The notes under the pieces were generated by a model. The model was not told the DNA's origin, did no database searches, and saw only the letters and a program-made list of their open reading frames with translations. The position numbers and the translations under genes were made by a program. From Oceanotoga teriensis (GTDB taxonomy: Bacteria > Thermotogota > Thermotogae > Petrotogales > Petrotogaceae), in assembly GCF_003148465.1 (NCBI RefSeq), contig NZ_QGGI01000002.1, positions 1 to 64,000 of the forward strand: DNA of 64,000 nucleotides, given 5' to 3'. The stretch's first letter is position 1, and every line of letters starts with the position of its first letter. Below, piece by piece: positions 9,037 through 17,292 of the stretch.

Positions 9037-9045
9037 ATTATATCA
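9037..9045 (-). promoter_or_regulatory. Possible internal extended -10 promoter for prfA
   Basis: On the minus strand the bases read TGATATAAT, an extended -10 box (TG-n-TATAAT) about 30 bases before the prfA start and downstream of the attenuator terminator. No good -35 is visible. If active it would give basal prfA-thrS transcription that bypasses the attenuator. Confidence 0.4.
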
Positions 9046-9093
9046 TATTAATTTTTAATAAAATATATTCTTTTGAAAGAATATTGTAAATAT

Positions 9094-9188
9094 AAAAAAT
9101 AAAAGGCGCTGAAGTCTATTCAGCGCCTTGATAATTATCAAATAATTTTACAATGACAGACATACAGCGTCATTGTAAGGGCGCTGAA
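9094..9188 (-). promoter_or_regulatory. Candidate transcription attenuator of the prfA-thrS unit
   Basis: Three copies of one 9-base element alternate in sense on the minus strand. Segment 1 is TTCAGCGCC (9188-9180), inside the leader reading frame. Segment 2 is GGCGCTGAA (9127-9119). Segment 3 is TTCAGCGCC again (9113-9105). Pairing 2:3 extends to 11 bp and runs into a T-tract (from 9104), making a terminator. Pairing 1:2 (9 bp) would prevent it. Between them a 10-bp hairpin (9148-9157 with 9169-9178) encloses the leader stop codon. Segment 1 can also form a 5-bp stem CAGCG:CGCTG with 9167-9163. The alternatives are seen in the sequence; the control mechanism is inferred. Confidence 0.62.
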
Positions 9189-9231
9189 ATCTGGTAGTGG
9201 TATTAAATTTTTTTATAAACATTTTATACAT
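9148..9231 (-). CDS. Candidate leader peptide with three consecutive Thr codons, 27 aa
   Basis: This is a short reading frame with a good ribosome site (GAGGTGG, 9243-9237, five bases before the ATG). It encodes a 27-residue peptide with NTTTRF at residues 10-15, ending VCLSL before TAA. The Thr codons are ACC ACT ACC. Codon use (CAG, CGC, CCT, GAC) is much richer in G and C than in neighbouring genes, as expected where RNA structure constrains the sequence. A strong promoter lies 30 bases upstream and a terminator downstream, and the unit it precedes contains thrS. It resembles amino-acid biosynthesis leader peptides in layout; I know of no described family with this sequence. It could instead be a free small peptide. 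Confidence 0.58.
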   Translation of the reverse strand: MYKMFIKKFNTTTRFQRPYNDAVCLSL

Positions 9232-9260
9232 AAAAACCACCTCATCATCATAATATATAG

Positions 9261-9289
9261 ATTATAACATTCATTAATTAACATGTCAA
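9261..9289 (-). promoter_or_regulatory. Consensus sigma-A promoter for the prfA-thrS leader
   Basis: On the minus strand TTGACA (9289-9284) and TATAAT (9266-9261) are separated by exactly 17 bases; both hexamers are perfect consensus. The -35 overlaps the stop codon of the upstream flavoprotein gene. Predicted start is near 9254, giving about 24 bases before the leader ATG. Confidence 0.85.
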
Positions 9290-10617
9290 ATAGAATTCAA
9301 TCCAGCACTATTCAAAAAATTCCAAGGTTTATTGAAATTGGGTTGAAAGAAAAAATCAATAAAAGCTAAGTCATCAACTTTCATTTTATTTTGTATAAAA
9401 ACTGATATTGTATTAATCGATTGAGTTAAATCTTCTTTAGAAATTATTTGAGCTCCAAGAATAATTTTAGATTTTTTATCATATATCAACTTTAACAGAA
9501 GTTTAGAATAAGTTGGCATAAATTCAGGTCTGTTATTTTCTTTTATTATGGTAGTTTCAATATCAATACCTTTTATTTTTGCCATACTTTCATTTAATCC
9601 AGTTGAAGCAATTTTATTATCATAAATTTTAATACCAGAAGTACCTTGTGTTCCTTTGTAAATTATTTTATCTTCAAAAAGATTAAAAGCAACTAAAGTA
9701 CCCATTCTTACAGCATTTGTTGCTAATGGAATATATTCATAAGTATTTGTAGGATTATATTTAACAGCACAAGCATCTCCTGCTGCATAAACATCTTTAA
9801 CATTTGTATGCATATATTCATCTACTATTATAGCTCCATTTTCCATCATTTTTAATTTATTTTTAAAAAGGTTTGTATTAGGTTTAAACCCTATACATAA
9901 AATGACCATATCTGAGTCATAAGAATTTTTGTCTGTTATCACTTTTTTTACAGAGCCTTTATCATCCTCTTCAAATTTCATAACAGTTTCATCGAGCCTA
10001 AGATTTATACCCTTATTTATCATAGATTCTTCAGCTATACCTGTAATTTCTTCATCTAGGTATTTATTTAATATTCTTTTTTGAGTATCTATTAAAGTCA
10101 CTTTTTTACCAAGTTTTTCAAAAGCTTCTGCAAGTTCAACTCCTATATATCCAGCTCCAATAACTGTAATATTTTCTGAATTTTTTGATTTATTTATGAT
10201 TTCATTAGAATGATTAAAATTTTTTGATAGAAGAATATTTTTTGAATCAATACCCTCTATATCGGGTATTATTGGCCATGAGCCTGTTGAAATCAAAAGT
10301 TTATCATATGAATCTTCGAAAATTTCATTTGTTTTGAGATTTTTAACTTTTAAAACTTTTTTATCAAAATCTACATTTAATATTTCATGAAGCATTTTTG
10401 TATTAACTCCCATACTCTTTAATTCATCTGGAGAAGAATAAAAAAGACCTTGTGGATCTTCAACTGTTTTCTCAATATATAGAGCTATACCACAAGATAA
10501 AAAAGATATATTATCATTTTTTTCATATACAGTTATATCAATATCAGAATAAAGTTCCTTAGACTTTTTTATAGCCGCCGTTCCTGAATGAGTACATCCA
10601 ATTACCACTAATTTCAT
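9286..10617 (-). CDS. nox: NADH oxidase / CoA-disulfide reductase family flavoprotein, 443 aa
   Basis: This FAD-dependent pyridine nucleotide-disulfide oxidoreductase is of the single-cysteine type. The N-terminal FAD-binding motif starts MKLVVIGCTHSGTAA. The redox-active cysteine sits in NISFLSCGIALYI near residue 42, as in water-forming NADH oxidases and CoA-disulfide reductases. The NAD-binding motif is VIGAGYIGVELAEAFEKLG near 155, and the second FAD motif is VYAAGDACAV near 275, with a dimerisation domain at the end. In an anaerobe the likely roles are O2 removal or thiol-disulfide balance; sequence alone does not separate them. The gene is monocistronic, with AAGGAGG before the ATG. No own terminator is evident. 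Confidence 0.85.
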   Translation of the reverse strand: MKLVVIGCTHSGTAAIKKSKELYSDIDITVYEKNDNISFLSCGIALYIEKTVEDPQGLFYSSPDELKSMGVNTKMLHEILNVDFDKKVLKVKNLKTNEIFEDSYDKLLISTGSWPIIPDIEGIDSKNILLSKNFNHSNEIINKSKNSENITVIGAGYIGVELAEAFEKLGKKVTLIDTQKRILNKYLDEEITGIAEESMINKGINLRLDETVMKFEEDDKGSVKKVITDKNSYDSDMVILCIGFKPNTNLFKNKLKMMENGAIIVDEYMHTNVKDVYAAGDACAVKYNPTNTYEYIPLATNAVRMGTLVAFNLFEDKIIYKGTQGTSGIKIYDNKIASTGLNESMAKIKGIDIETTIIKENNRPEFMPTYSKLLLKLIYDKKSKIILGAQIISKEDLTQSINTISVFIQNKMKVDDLAFIDFFFQPNFNKPWNFLNSAGLNSI

Positions 10618-10950
10618 AAAAACGCCTCCTTAAAATATAAGTGAAAAATATAACTTTTTAAATCATATAAAAGCCGATTAAAATTATCTCAATTAAATTT
10701 TACATTTTTAAATAAAAAAAGTCAATGTAATATTTTGTAAAGTTATAAAAAATTACATAAATTAAAAATACATTTAATAAAATAACTAAAATATAATATA
10801 AAAAGTATTCTAAAAAAATTGTATATATAGTATAATTAAAAGACTATATTATAAGCATTATGAGACTTTAAATGTTCTCATAAATTTTACATTATATTAC
10901 TATCTTTTAAAAAAAAAACCAGTAAAATATATTGGCCGAGGTGATATAAA
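10618..10950 (+). other. Intergenic region between nox and yceD: promoter-like boxes and one hairpin
   Basis: This very AT-rich divergent intergenic stretch has no convincing gene. A TATAAT at 10831-10836 on the plus strand is a candidate -10 for the yceD unit, without a clear -35. Downstream is an 8-bp inverted repeat TTATGAGA/TCTCATAA (10858-10865 with 10876-10883) that would fold in the 5' untranslated RNA. GAGGTG precedes the yceD TTG start. I saw no riboswitch signature. Confidence 0.4.
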
Positions 10951-11517
10951 TTGCTTAATGAAAATTTAAGTGATAAAAATTTGATAATTAATACTGAGAG
11001 ATTTGAAAAAAAAATAGAAAAAAGTGTTATAATTAATGATTGGAAAACAATTCAATTATTAAATGAAGAATCAGAGATATTGTCTCCAATAAAAGTTGAT
11101 TTTAAAGTAGAAAAGGTTAGCAATGGTTTCATAGCTAATGGGAGAATTAATACTGAGTTAAAATTGAGTTGTTCAAGATGTTTGAATGAATTTAAGTATA
11201 ATATTGAATCTGATTTTGAAGCCTATTATATAAGCAAAGATTTTGAAAAGAGTTTGTCTAAGATAGAACATTTAAATTCATTAGATAATACTATATATTA
11301 TGATGGAATTAATATAGATTTGACAGAAAGAATTATAGAGGCTATAATATTAAAGGTTCCGGAATTACCTTTGTGTAAAGAAGATTGTAAGGGATTATGC
11401 CCAAATTGTGGAATAGATTTAAATGAAAATCCAGACCATAATTGTGAAGAAGAATATGTAGATCCAAGATTTGCAAGTTTATTAAATTTATTAAAAGAAG
11501 ATAAAGATTCAAAATAA
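10951..11517 (+). CDS. yceD: YceD family (DUF177) protein, 188 aa
   Basis: DUF177/YceD proteins are linked to 23S rRNA accumulation and nearly always precede rpmF. The conserved cysteine motif LSCSRCLNEF is near residue 70. The C-terminal block CKGLCPNCGIDLNENPDHNC is near 148-167, and the DPRFASLLNLL ending is typical. The start is a TTG at 10951 behind GAGGTG; the nearby ATG is out of frame. With rpmF 36 bases downstream and plsX after that, this is the standard yceD-rpmF-plsX cluster. Confidence 0.88.
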   Translation: MLNENLSDKNLIINTERFEKKIEKSVIINDWKTIQLLNEESEILSPIKVDFKVEKVSNGFIANGRINTELKLSCSRCLNEFKYNIESDFEAYYISKDFEKSLSKIEHLNSLDNTIYYDGINIDLTERIIEAIILKVPELPLCKEDCKGLCPNCGIDLNENPDHNCEEEYVDPRFASLLNLLKEDKDSK

Positions 11518-11553
11518 TAAATAATTTGATATATTTAGAGGAGGTATAAACCT

Positions 11554-11736
11554 ATGGCTACACCTAAACAAAAACCATCAAGAACAAGAACTCACAGAAG
11601 AAAAGCAAAATTTTATTCAGCAATAAAAGTAAATGTAGTTACTTGTCCTAAATGTGGAGAACCTAAACTCCCTCATAGAGTATGTTTGAACTGTGGTACT
11701 TACGGTGACAAACAGATACTTGAAATAGGAGAATAA
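11554..11736 (+). CDS. rpmF: 50S ribosomal protein L32, 60 aa
   Basis: This small zinc-ribbon type ribosomal protein of the large subunit starts MATPKQKPSRTRTHRRKAK, typical of L32. It keeps all four zinc ligands in CPKCGEPKLPHRVCLNC. The length is normal. GAGGAGG precedes the ATG. It sits between yceD and plsX with very short spacing, so expression is probably shared with phospholipid synthesis. Confidence 0.96.
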   Translation: MATPKQKPSRTRTHRRKAKFYSAIKVNVVTCPKCGEPKLPHRVCLNCGTYGDKQILEIGE

Positions 11737-11740
11737 TTCA

Positions 11741-12721
11741 ATGTCAAAAATCCGTATTGGATTAGACTTATATGGCGGCGATAATGCGCCCGAATCTACG
11801 ATTCAGGGCGCAATTTTTGCATTTGAAAATAAATTTTTGGAAGATGCAGAACTTGTTATAGTTGGAGAAACAACTGAAGAGGATAAGAAAAAACTACAAA
11901 AATATAATGTGAGTTATCTTGAAGGTAAGAATTTAGTAGATAATACTACTAAACCAACACAAATTTTAAAATTAAAAGAATCATCTATATATATTGGATG
12001 TCAGAATATGAAAAATTCCAATTTAAATGCCTTTGTTAGTGCTGGTAATACTGGAGCACTTTTAACTGCTGGAACTTTTGTAGCTGGAAGATTAAAAGGA
12101 ATAAAGAGACCTGCCCTTGCATTGGCTTTACCAGGTAAAAATGGAAAACCAAGAATATTAGTAGATGCTGGTGCTAATGCGGAAGTAAAAGCAGAGCATT
12201 ACTTTGATTTTGCAAGAGAAGGGATTGCATATGCAAAATTTTTGGGTATTGAAAATCCAAGAGTTGGAATAATAAATATTGGTACTGAAGAAGAAAAAGG
12301 GCCACAATTGGTGAAGGAAGCAGCTGAAGTTTTAAAAGAAAATAATATAAATTATATAGGTTTTGTTGAAGCCAGAGAAATTTTTGATGACAGATTCGAT
12401 GTGCTTTTAACAGATGGTTTTACTGGAAATAACATATTAAAAACTATTGAAGGTACTGCATATTATATATTGAATGAATTAAAATCATCTATAAAGTCTG
12501 GAGGATTATTTACAAAACTTGGGGCTTTAATGATGAAAGGTTCTTTATATTCTTTGAAAGGTAAAATTGATTATAGACAGTATGGAGGAACATTTTTTCT
12601 TGGAGTGAATGGACATTTAGTTAAAGCTCATGGTTCGTCGGATTCAGAAGCTATAGCAAATGCATTATATGTTGCTTACAAAGCTTCAAAAGAAGATTTA
12701 TTGTCTAATATACTTATTTGA
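11741..12721 (+). CDS. plsX: Phosphate acyltransferase PlsX, 326 aa
   Basis: This enzyme makes acyl-phosphate from acyl-ACP, the first step of PlsX/PlsY phospholipid synthesis. Family motifs are visible: LDLYGGDNAPESTIQGA at the N terminus, SAGNTGALLTAG near 100, LVDAGANAE near 140 and DGFTGNNILKT near 226. The length is normal. It starts four bases after rpmF with its ribosome site inside rpmF. No fabH or plsY follows; glmS is next, 18 bases downstream. Confidence 0.94.
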   Translation: MSKIRIGLDLYGGDNAPESTIQGAIFAFENKFLEDAELVIVGETTEEDKKKLQKYNVSYLEGKNLVDNTTKPTQILKLKESSIYIGCQNMKNSNLNAFVSAGNTGALLTAGTFVAGRLKGIKRPALALALPGKNGKPRILVDAGANAEVKAEHYFDFAREGIAYAKFLGIENPRVGIINIGTEEEKGPQLVKEAAEVLKENNINYIGFVEAREIFDDRFDVLLTDGFTGNNILKTIEGTAYYILNELKSSIKSGGLFTKLGALMMKGSLYSLKGKIDYRQYGGTFFLGVNGHLVKAHGSSDSEAIANALYVAYKASKEDLLSNILI

Positions 12722-12739
12722 TTTCCAGGGGGTTTATAA

Positions 12740-14566
12740 ATGTGTGGAATAGTTGGATTTATTGGAAAAAATGTTAAAATAAAACATTTAATAAACGGAC
12801 TTGAAAAACTTGAATATAGGGGATATGATTCAGCTGGGTTATCTTTTATAGAAGATAATAATATAAGTATTTATAAAAAAGAAGGTAAGATAAAAAATTT
12901 AAAAGAGTATGTAGAATCTATTTTGGAAAAAGATATTCAAAATGGTATAGCTCATACCAGATGGGCTACTCATGGAGGAGTTTCTGATGAAAATTCTCAT
13001 CCTCATACAGATCAAAAAAAAGATATAGCTATCGTACATAATGGTATAATAGAAAATTTTCAAATATTAAAAAAAGAATTAATAGAAAAAGGACATGAAT
13101 TTTTTTCACAAACTGATACTGAAGTTATAGCACATTTGATATCTGAAAATTATTCCGGAAATTTATTTGAAGCTGTTTATGAAACTAAAAGAAGACTTGA
13201 AGGAACTTATGCTTTAGCTGTCATACATCGACTTGAACCTAATAAAATAATAGTTGCCAGAAAAGGATCTCCATTAGTTCTTGCTAATTCAAAAGACTTT
13301 ACAATGCTTGCTTCTGATATAACTCCTTTAATTAAATACACTAAATATGTAAATTTTCTTGAGGATGATGAAATTGCTGAATTAAATTCAGAAGGTTATA
13401 CCATATATGATGATAATAAAAAGATAATAAAAAGAAATGAAATCCATATAACGTGGGATGAAACTTTAGCAGAAAAATCAGGATATGATCATTTTATGGA
13501 AAAAGAAATAAATGAACAACCTCAATCCATAAAATCTGCTTTAAGTGGAAGAATAAAAAATAATGTACCAAATCTCGTAGAACTTGAAAATATAAAAAAC
13601 TTTATAAAAAATGATCTAAAAAAAATATATATAGTTGCTTGTGGGACGAGTTATCATGCTGGACTTTCTATGGTTTATCTATTAAATGCATATTCAGATT
13701 TAGATATAAATATAGAAGTTGCTTCTGAGTTTAGATATATGAATCCTCATGTAGATAAAAATACACTTGTTATTGCTGTTAGTCAATCTGGCGAAACAAT
13801 AGATACACTCGAAGGTATAAGAATAGCTAAAGAAAAAGGTGCGCATATACTTTCTATGAGTAATGTTGTTGGATCAACAATTCCAAGAGAATCTAATTCG
13901 GTTGTTTATATGAATACTGGTCCAGAAATTGGTGTTGCTGCAACTAAAACTTATACAGCACAAATAGCTATACTTTATTTGATTTCAGCACAGATACTTT
14001 TTTATAGAGAACAATATAGTACTGAGATAAAGAATATTGTGAGTAAACTTGAAAAAATAGATGAAATTTTTGAAGAGGTTCTCACTACTAAGGAACATAT
14101 AAAAGAAATATCAAGACAATATGTTAATTATAAGAATATGATGTATGTTGGAAGAGGATTTGGATATACAGCGGCACTCGAAGGAGCTTTAAAATTAAAA
14201 GAAATTAGTTATATAAATGCAACAGCTTATCAAGCTGGAGAATTAAAGCATGGACCTATAGCACTTTTAGATGAAGCTTTTCCTGTGTTTGCTATTATAC
14301 CATTTAATGGATTAAAAGAAAAGATGATAAGTAATATAATGGAAATAAAAGCAAGAAAAGCAAGAGTTATAGCTTTAACATCCAGTGAAGATGAAAGGAT
14401 AAAAGAGATAGTAGATGATTATATATTAGTTCCTAATATAGAAGAAGCTTTACTTCCTTTGGCAGTTGCGCCTATAACTCAATTATTTTCTTATAATATC
14501 TCTATATTGAGACATCTTGATCCTGATAAGCCAAGAAATTTAGCAAAAAGCGTAACCGTTGAATAA
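12740..14566 (+). CDS. glmS: Glutamine-fructose-6-phosphate aminotransferase, 608 aa
   Basis: This enzyme forms glucosamine-6-phosphate for cell wall precursors. The N-terminal glutamine amidotransferase domain begins MCGIVGFIG with the catalytic Cys exposed after Met removal. TRWATHGG and the glutamine-binding residues follow. Two SIS sugar-isomerase domains occupy about 285-600, with VACGTSYHAGLS, VSQSGETIDTL and the C-terminal LAKSVTVE. The length is standard. There are only 18 bases between plsX and this gene, so no room for a glmS ribozyme; control is likely with the operon. Confidence 0.96.
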   Translation: MCGIVGFIGKNVKIKHLINGLEKLEYRGYDSAGLSFIEDNNISIYKKEGKIKNLKEYVESILEKDIQNGIAHTRWATHGGVSDENSHPHTDQKKDIAIVHNGIIENFQILKKELIEKGHEFFSQTDTEVIAHLISENYSGNLFEAVYETKRRLEGTYALAVIHRLEPNKIIVARKGSPLVLANSKDFTMLASDITPLIKYTKYVNFLEDDEIAELNSEGYTIYDDNKKIIKRNEIHITWDETLAEKSGYDHFMEKEINEQPQSIKSALSGRIKNNVPNLVELENIKNFIKNDLKKIYIVACGTSYHAGLSMVYLLNAYSDLDINIEVASEFRYMNPHVDKNTLVIAVSQSGETIDTLEGIRIAKEKGAHILSMSNVVGSTIPRESNSVVYMNTGPEIGVAATKTYTAQIAILYLISAQILFYREQYSTEIKNIVSKLEKIDEIFEEVLTTKEHIKEISRQYVNYKNMMYVGRGFGYTAALEGALKLKEISYINATAYQAGELKHGPIALLDEAFPVFAIIPFNGLKEKMISNIMEIKARKARVIALTSSEDERIKEIVDDYILVPNIEEALLPLAVAPITQLFSYNISILRHLDPDKPRNLAKSVTVE

Positions 14567-14583
14567 TACAGGAGGTGTATTAT

Positions 14584-14925
14584 TTGTTAAAAGAAGAAGT
14601 TAAGAAAAATGTTGATGAAATCAAAGAAATTATGGAAAAATATGACGCCGAGGATATAAAAATATTTGATATGGAAAAATCATCATTATTGGTGGATTAT
14701 TTTGTTATTGTTACAGGAAATTCAGATACACATATGAATGCGTTAAGAGACTATGTGGTAAAATACTTAAAGGAAAATGAAATAAAATTAACTTATCATG
14801 ATAAAACAAGAGGATCAGATTGGTTAGTTGTTGATACAGGTAATATAATAGTTCATATATTTTCCAGAGATGGAAGAGAATTTTATGACTTAGATTCTTT
14901 ATGGTCAAAATATTTATTAAAATAA
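14584..14925 (+). CDS. rsfS: Ribosome silencing factor RsfS, 113 aa
   Basis: This DUF143 protein binds ribosomal protein L14 and blocks subunit joining when nutrients are low. The family hallmarks are visible: DYFVIVTGNSDTH near residue 40, the HDKTRGSDWLVVDTG block and IVHIFSRDGREFYDLDSLW near the end. I chose TTG at 14584, which lies six bases after AGGAGGTG; the in-frame GTG nine bases earlier is part of that site. It follows glmS by 17 bases and precedes rpsB after a structured leader. Confidence 0.9.
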   Translation: MLKEEVKKNVDEIKEIMEKYDAEDIKIFDMEKSSLLVDYFVIVTGNSDTHMNALRDYVVKYLKENEIKLTYHDKTRGSDWLVVDTGNIIVHIFSRDGREFYDLDSLWSKYLLK

Positions 14926-14946
14926 ATCACTCACAGAAATATTATT

Positions 14947-15022
14947 CTTACCTCGGTGCCATCTTAAACTATATGTTGGCCGGTAAGTTTTGATTTCTGG
15001 CGGGAAAACCAAATCGGAGGTG
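14947..15022 (+). promoter_or_regulatory. Structured leader before rpsB, possible S2 autoregulatory site
   Basis: The 105 bases before rpsB can fold into two hairpins. One pairs CTTACC (14947-14952) with GGTAAG (14982-14987), with further G/C contacts inside (TGCCA with TTGG). The other pairs GATTT with AAATC just before the GGAGGTG ribosome site. Ribosomal protein operons are often controlled by such leaders. I cannot match it to a named motif from memory, so the role is inferred. Confidence 0.35.
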
Positions 15023-15030
15023 TTTTTTTA

Positions 15031-15846
15031 ATGTCAGTAGTAAGCATGAAACAATTATTAGAAGCTGGTGCTCATTTTGGGCATAGAACAAGAAGATGGA
15101 ATCCAAAAATGGATCCATATATATTCACAGAAAGAAAAGGAATACACATCATAGACCTTCAAAAAACATTGCAGTCTATTGAAGAAGCTTATAATTTTTT
15201 AAGAGACAAATCAACAGAAGGTGCAGAAGTTTTATTTGTTGGTACAAAGAAACAAGCACAACAAATAGTTGCTGATGAAGCAAAAAGATGTGGCGGATAT
15301 TATGTAAACAACAGATGGTTGGGAGGATTATTAACAAACTTCAAAACTATTAAAAAAAGAATTACAAGACTTGAAGAATTAACAGAATATGTTGAAACAG
15401 AAGAATTTGCAAAATTACCTAAAAAAGAACAATCAAGAACGAAAAGAGTTCTTGATAAATTAGAAAAGAACCTTGGTGGATTAAGAGGTTTAAATAAAGC
15501 TCCAGATGTTATTTTCTTTGTAGATCCAAGAAAAGAAGAAATAGGTATTCAAGAAGCAAATAAATTAGGAATTCCAACAATTTCAATGGTTGATACAAAT
15601 TGTGATCCTGACTTAATAGATTTTGTTATACCTGCCAATGATGATGCTATAAGAGCTATAATGTTGATCGCTTCAAAAATGGCTGATGCTGTTATAGAAG
15701 GAAGAGAAGGTAGAGTTGATACTTTACCAGAAGGAAATAAAGGATCAACAAGCGAAGAAGAAAATGAAATAATAGAAAAATTAGATGCAGAAGATAAATA
15801 TTCAGATATAGCAAATGAATTGGAAGATGAAGAAGAAGAAAACTAA
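15031..15846 (+). CDS. rpsB: 30S ribosomal protein S2, 271 aa
   Basis: This is an essential small-subunit protein. Typical motifs are [19 protein letters not shown] near the start, [28 protein letters not shown] near 105 and [26 protein letters not shown] near 190. The C-terminal 40 residues are acidic and extend beyond the conserved core. A strong ribosome site (GGAGGTG) lies nine bases before the ATG. The usual neighbour tsf is absent, and a terminator follows at once, so the gene stands alone downstream of its leader. Confidence 0.96.
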   Translation: MSVVSMKQLLEAGAHFGHRTRRWNPKMDPYIFTERKGIHIIDLQKTLQSIEEAYNFLRDKSTEGAEVLFVGTKKQAQQIVADEAKRCGGYYVNNRWLGGLLTNFKTIKKRITRLEELTEYVETEEFAKLPKKEQSRTKRVLDKLEKNLGGLRGLNKAPDVIFFVDPRKEEIGIQEANKLGIPTISMVDTNCDPDLIDFVIPANDDAIRAIMLIASKMADAVIEGREGRVDTLPEGNKGSTSEEENEIIEKLDAEDKYSDIANELEDEEEEN

Positions 15847-15864
15847 TAATTAAAACTCCAAATT

Positions 15865-15898
15865 AACTCCGACCTGTAAATTCGGTCGGAGTTTTTTT
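15865..15898 (+). terminator. Terminator after rpsB
   Basis: The ten-bp stem AACTCCGACC (15865-15874) pairs with GGTCGGAGTT (15884-15893), followed by a T-run. This is a clean intrinsic terminator. Confidence 0.92.
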
Positions 15899-15929
15899 GA
15901 AAAAATAAATTATATTGGGAGGAATATTT

Positions 15930-17291
15930 GTGAAGTTTTATATTAAAACATTTGGATGTCAGATGAATGTTAATGAATCTGAGATTATGAGTGGTCTCCT
16001 AACTCGAGAAGGTTATGAATGGACTGAAAATCCAGAAAATGCCAATCTTATAATCTTAAATACTTGTGCTGTTCGTGAAAAAGCAGAGAATAAAATGCAT
16101 GGAGCCATAGGTGAATATGGTAGGTTTAAGAATAAAAATAAAGATTTAATACTTGCTGTTGGTGGATGTTCATCAGAAAAAGAAAGAGATGAAATATTAA
16201 AAAGACATAAAAAAGTCAATTTTATATTTGGAACAAGAAATGTAGTAGATATAGTTAATATGGTAAATAGAGCAAAAAGAGGAGAAAAATTTTCTGATTT
16301 TTCTGATAAATTATCAGATATGAGTCATGACTTACCAAAGATGCCAAACAGTTTACATCATGCTTGGGTTACAATCCAATATGGATGTAATAAATATTGT
16401 TCATATTGTATAGTTCCTTATACAAGAGGATTTGAGAAAAGTAGAGATTTTGAAGATATAATAAATGAAGTTAAAGATTATGCTAAAAAAGGATATAGAG
16501 AAATAACTTTCCTTGGTCAAAATGTTGATTCATATGGAAAAGACTTTGGAGATGGAAAACCAAAACTTGATAAATTAATAAAAGAAGCTGCAAAAGTTGA
16601 AGGAATAGAGAGAATATGGTTTATGACTTCTTATCCTTCTGATATTACAGATGAGCTTATTGATACAATAGCAAAAGAACCGAAAGCAGCTAATTATTTT
16701 CATTTACCCGTTCAAGCTGGTAGTAATAATATGCTTGAAGCGATGAATAGAAAATATACTAAAGAACAATTTTATAAACTTGTTCATAGAGTCAGAAGTA
16801 AGGTTAAAGGAGTTACTTTAAGTACAGATATTATAGTAGGATTTCCTGGAGAGACTCATGAAGATTATCTTGAAACTTTACAGTTGATTAAGGATATAAG
16901 GTTTGAAAAGGTAAATATTGCTGAATATTCTCCAAGAGAAGGAACAATAGCAGCAAAATTTAAAGAAGATAATGTTAGTAAAGAAGAAAAAAATAAAAGA
17001 TTGATGGAAATTGTTGAGATTGAAAAAAATATAGGTAGAGAAGAAAATGAAAAATATGCTGAAAAAATTATTAGAGTTATTCAAGAAGGTAAAACTAAAC
17101 ATGGCATGCATTTTGGAAGAACTATTAATAATAAAGTAGTTATGTTTGACTCTATCGATGAATATAATGGAAAATATGTTGATGTTAAAATTAGAAGAGT
17201 TTCAGCAGGACCACTTTATGGTCAAAAAATAGCAGATGAAACTCAAGTCGATTTTAAAAAAGAAGATCCGACATTAAAAATTTTTGATTGA
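15930..17291 (+). CDS. miaB: tRNA-2-methylthio-N6-isopentenyladenosine synthase MiaB, 453 aa
   Basis: This radical SAM methylthiotransferase acts on A37 of tRNAs reading UNN codons. The N-terminal UPF0004 domain carries three cluster cysteines (FGCQMN, NTCAVREKAE, GGCSSEKE). The radical SAM CxxxCxxC is in CNKYCSYCIVPYTRG near 149-163, and a TRAM domain closes the protein. GTG at 15930 is chosen over the in-frame TTG at 15915 because GGGAGG lies between them. The start of the next gene overlaps or abuts its stop, so they are coupled. Confidence 0.94.
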   Translation: MKFYIKTFGCQMNVNESEIMSGLLTREGYEWTENPENANLIILNTCAVREKAENKMHGAIGEYGRFKNKNKDLILAVGGCSSEKERDEILKRHKKVNFIFGTRNVVDIVNMVNRAKRGEKFSDFSDKLSDMSHDLPKMPNSLHHAWVTIQYGCNKYCSYCIVPYTRGFEKSRDFEDIINEVKDYAKKGYREITFLGQNVDSYGKDFGDGKPKLDKLIKEAAKVEGIERIWFMTSYPSDITDELIDTIAKEPKAANYFHLPVQAGSNNMLEAMNRKYTKEQFYKLVHRVRSKVKGVTLSTDIIVGFPGETHEDYLETLQLIKDIRFEKVNIAEYSPREGTIAAKFKEDNVSKEEKNKRLMEIVEIEKNIGREENEKYAEKIIRVIQEGKTKHGMHFGRTINNKVVMFDSIDEYNGKYVDVKIRRVSAGPLYGQKIADETQVDFKKEDPTLKIFD

Positions 17292-17292
17292 T

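Noticed and set aside
5478-9100. T-box riboswitch for thrS
   Set aside because: Searched by eye upstream of thrS, prfA and also leuS; no T-box sequence (AGGGTGGNACCGCG-like) or specifier stem was seen. The leader at 9.1-9.3 kb has a different design.
12722-12739. glmS ribozyme
   Set aside because: Only 18 bases separate plsX and glmS, far too few, and no ribozyme core is seen.
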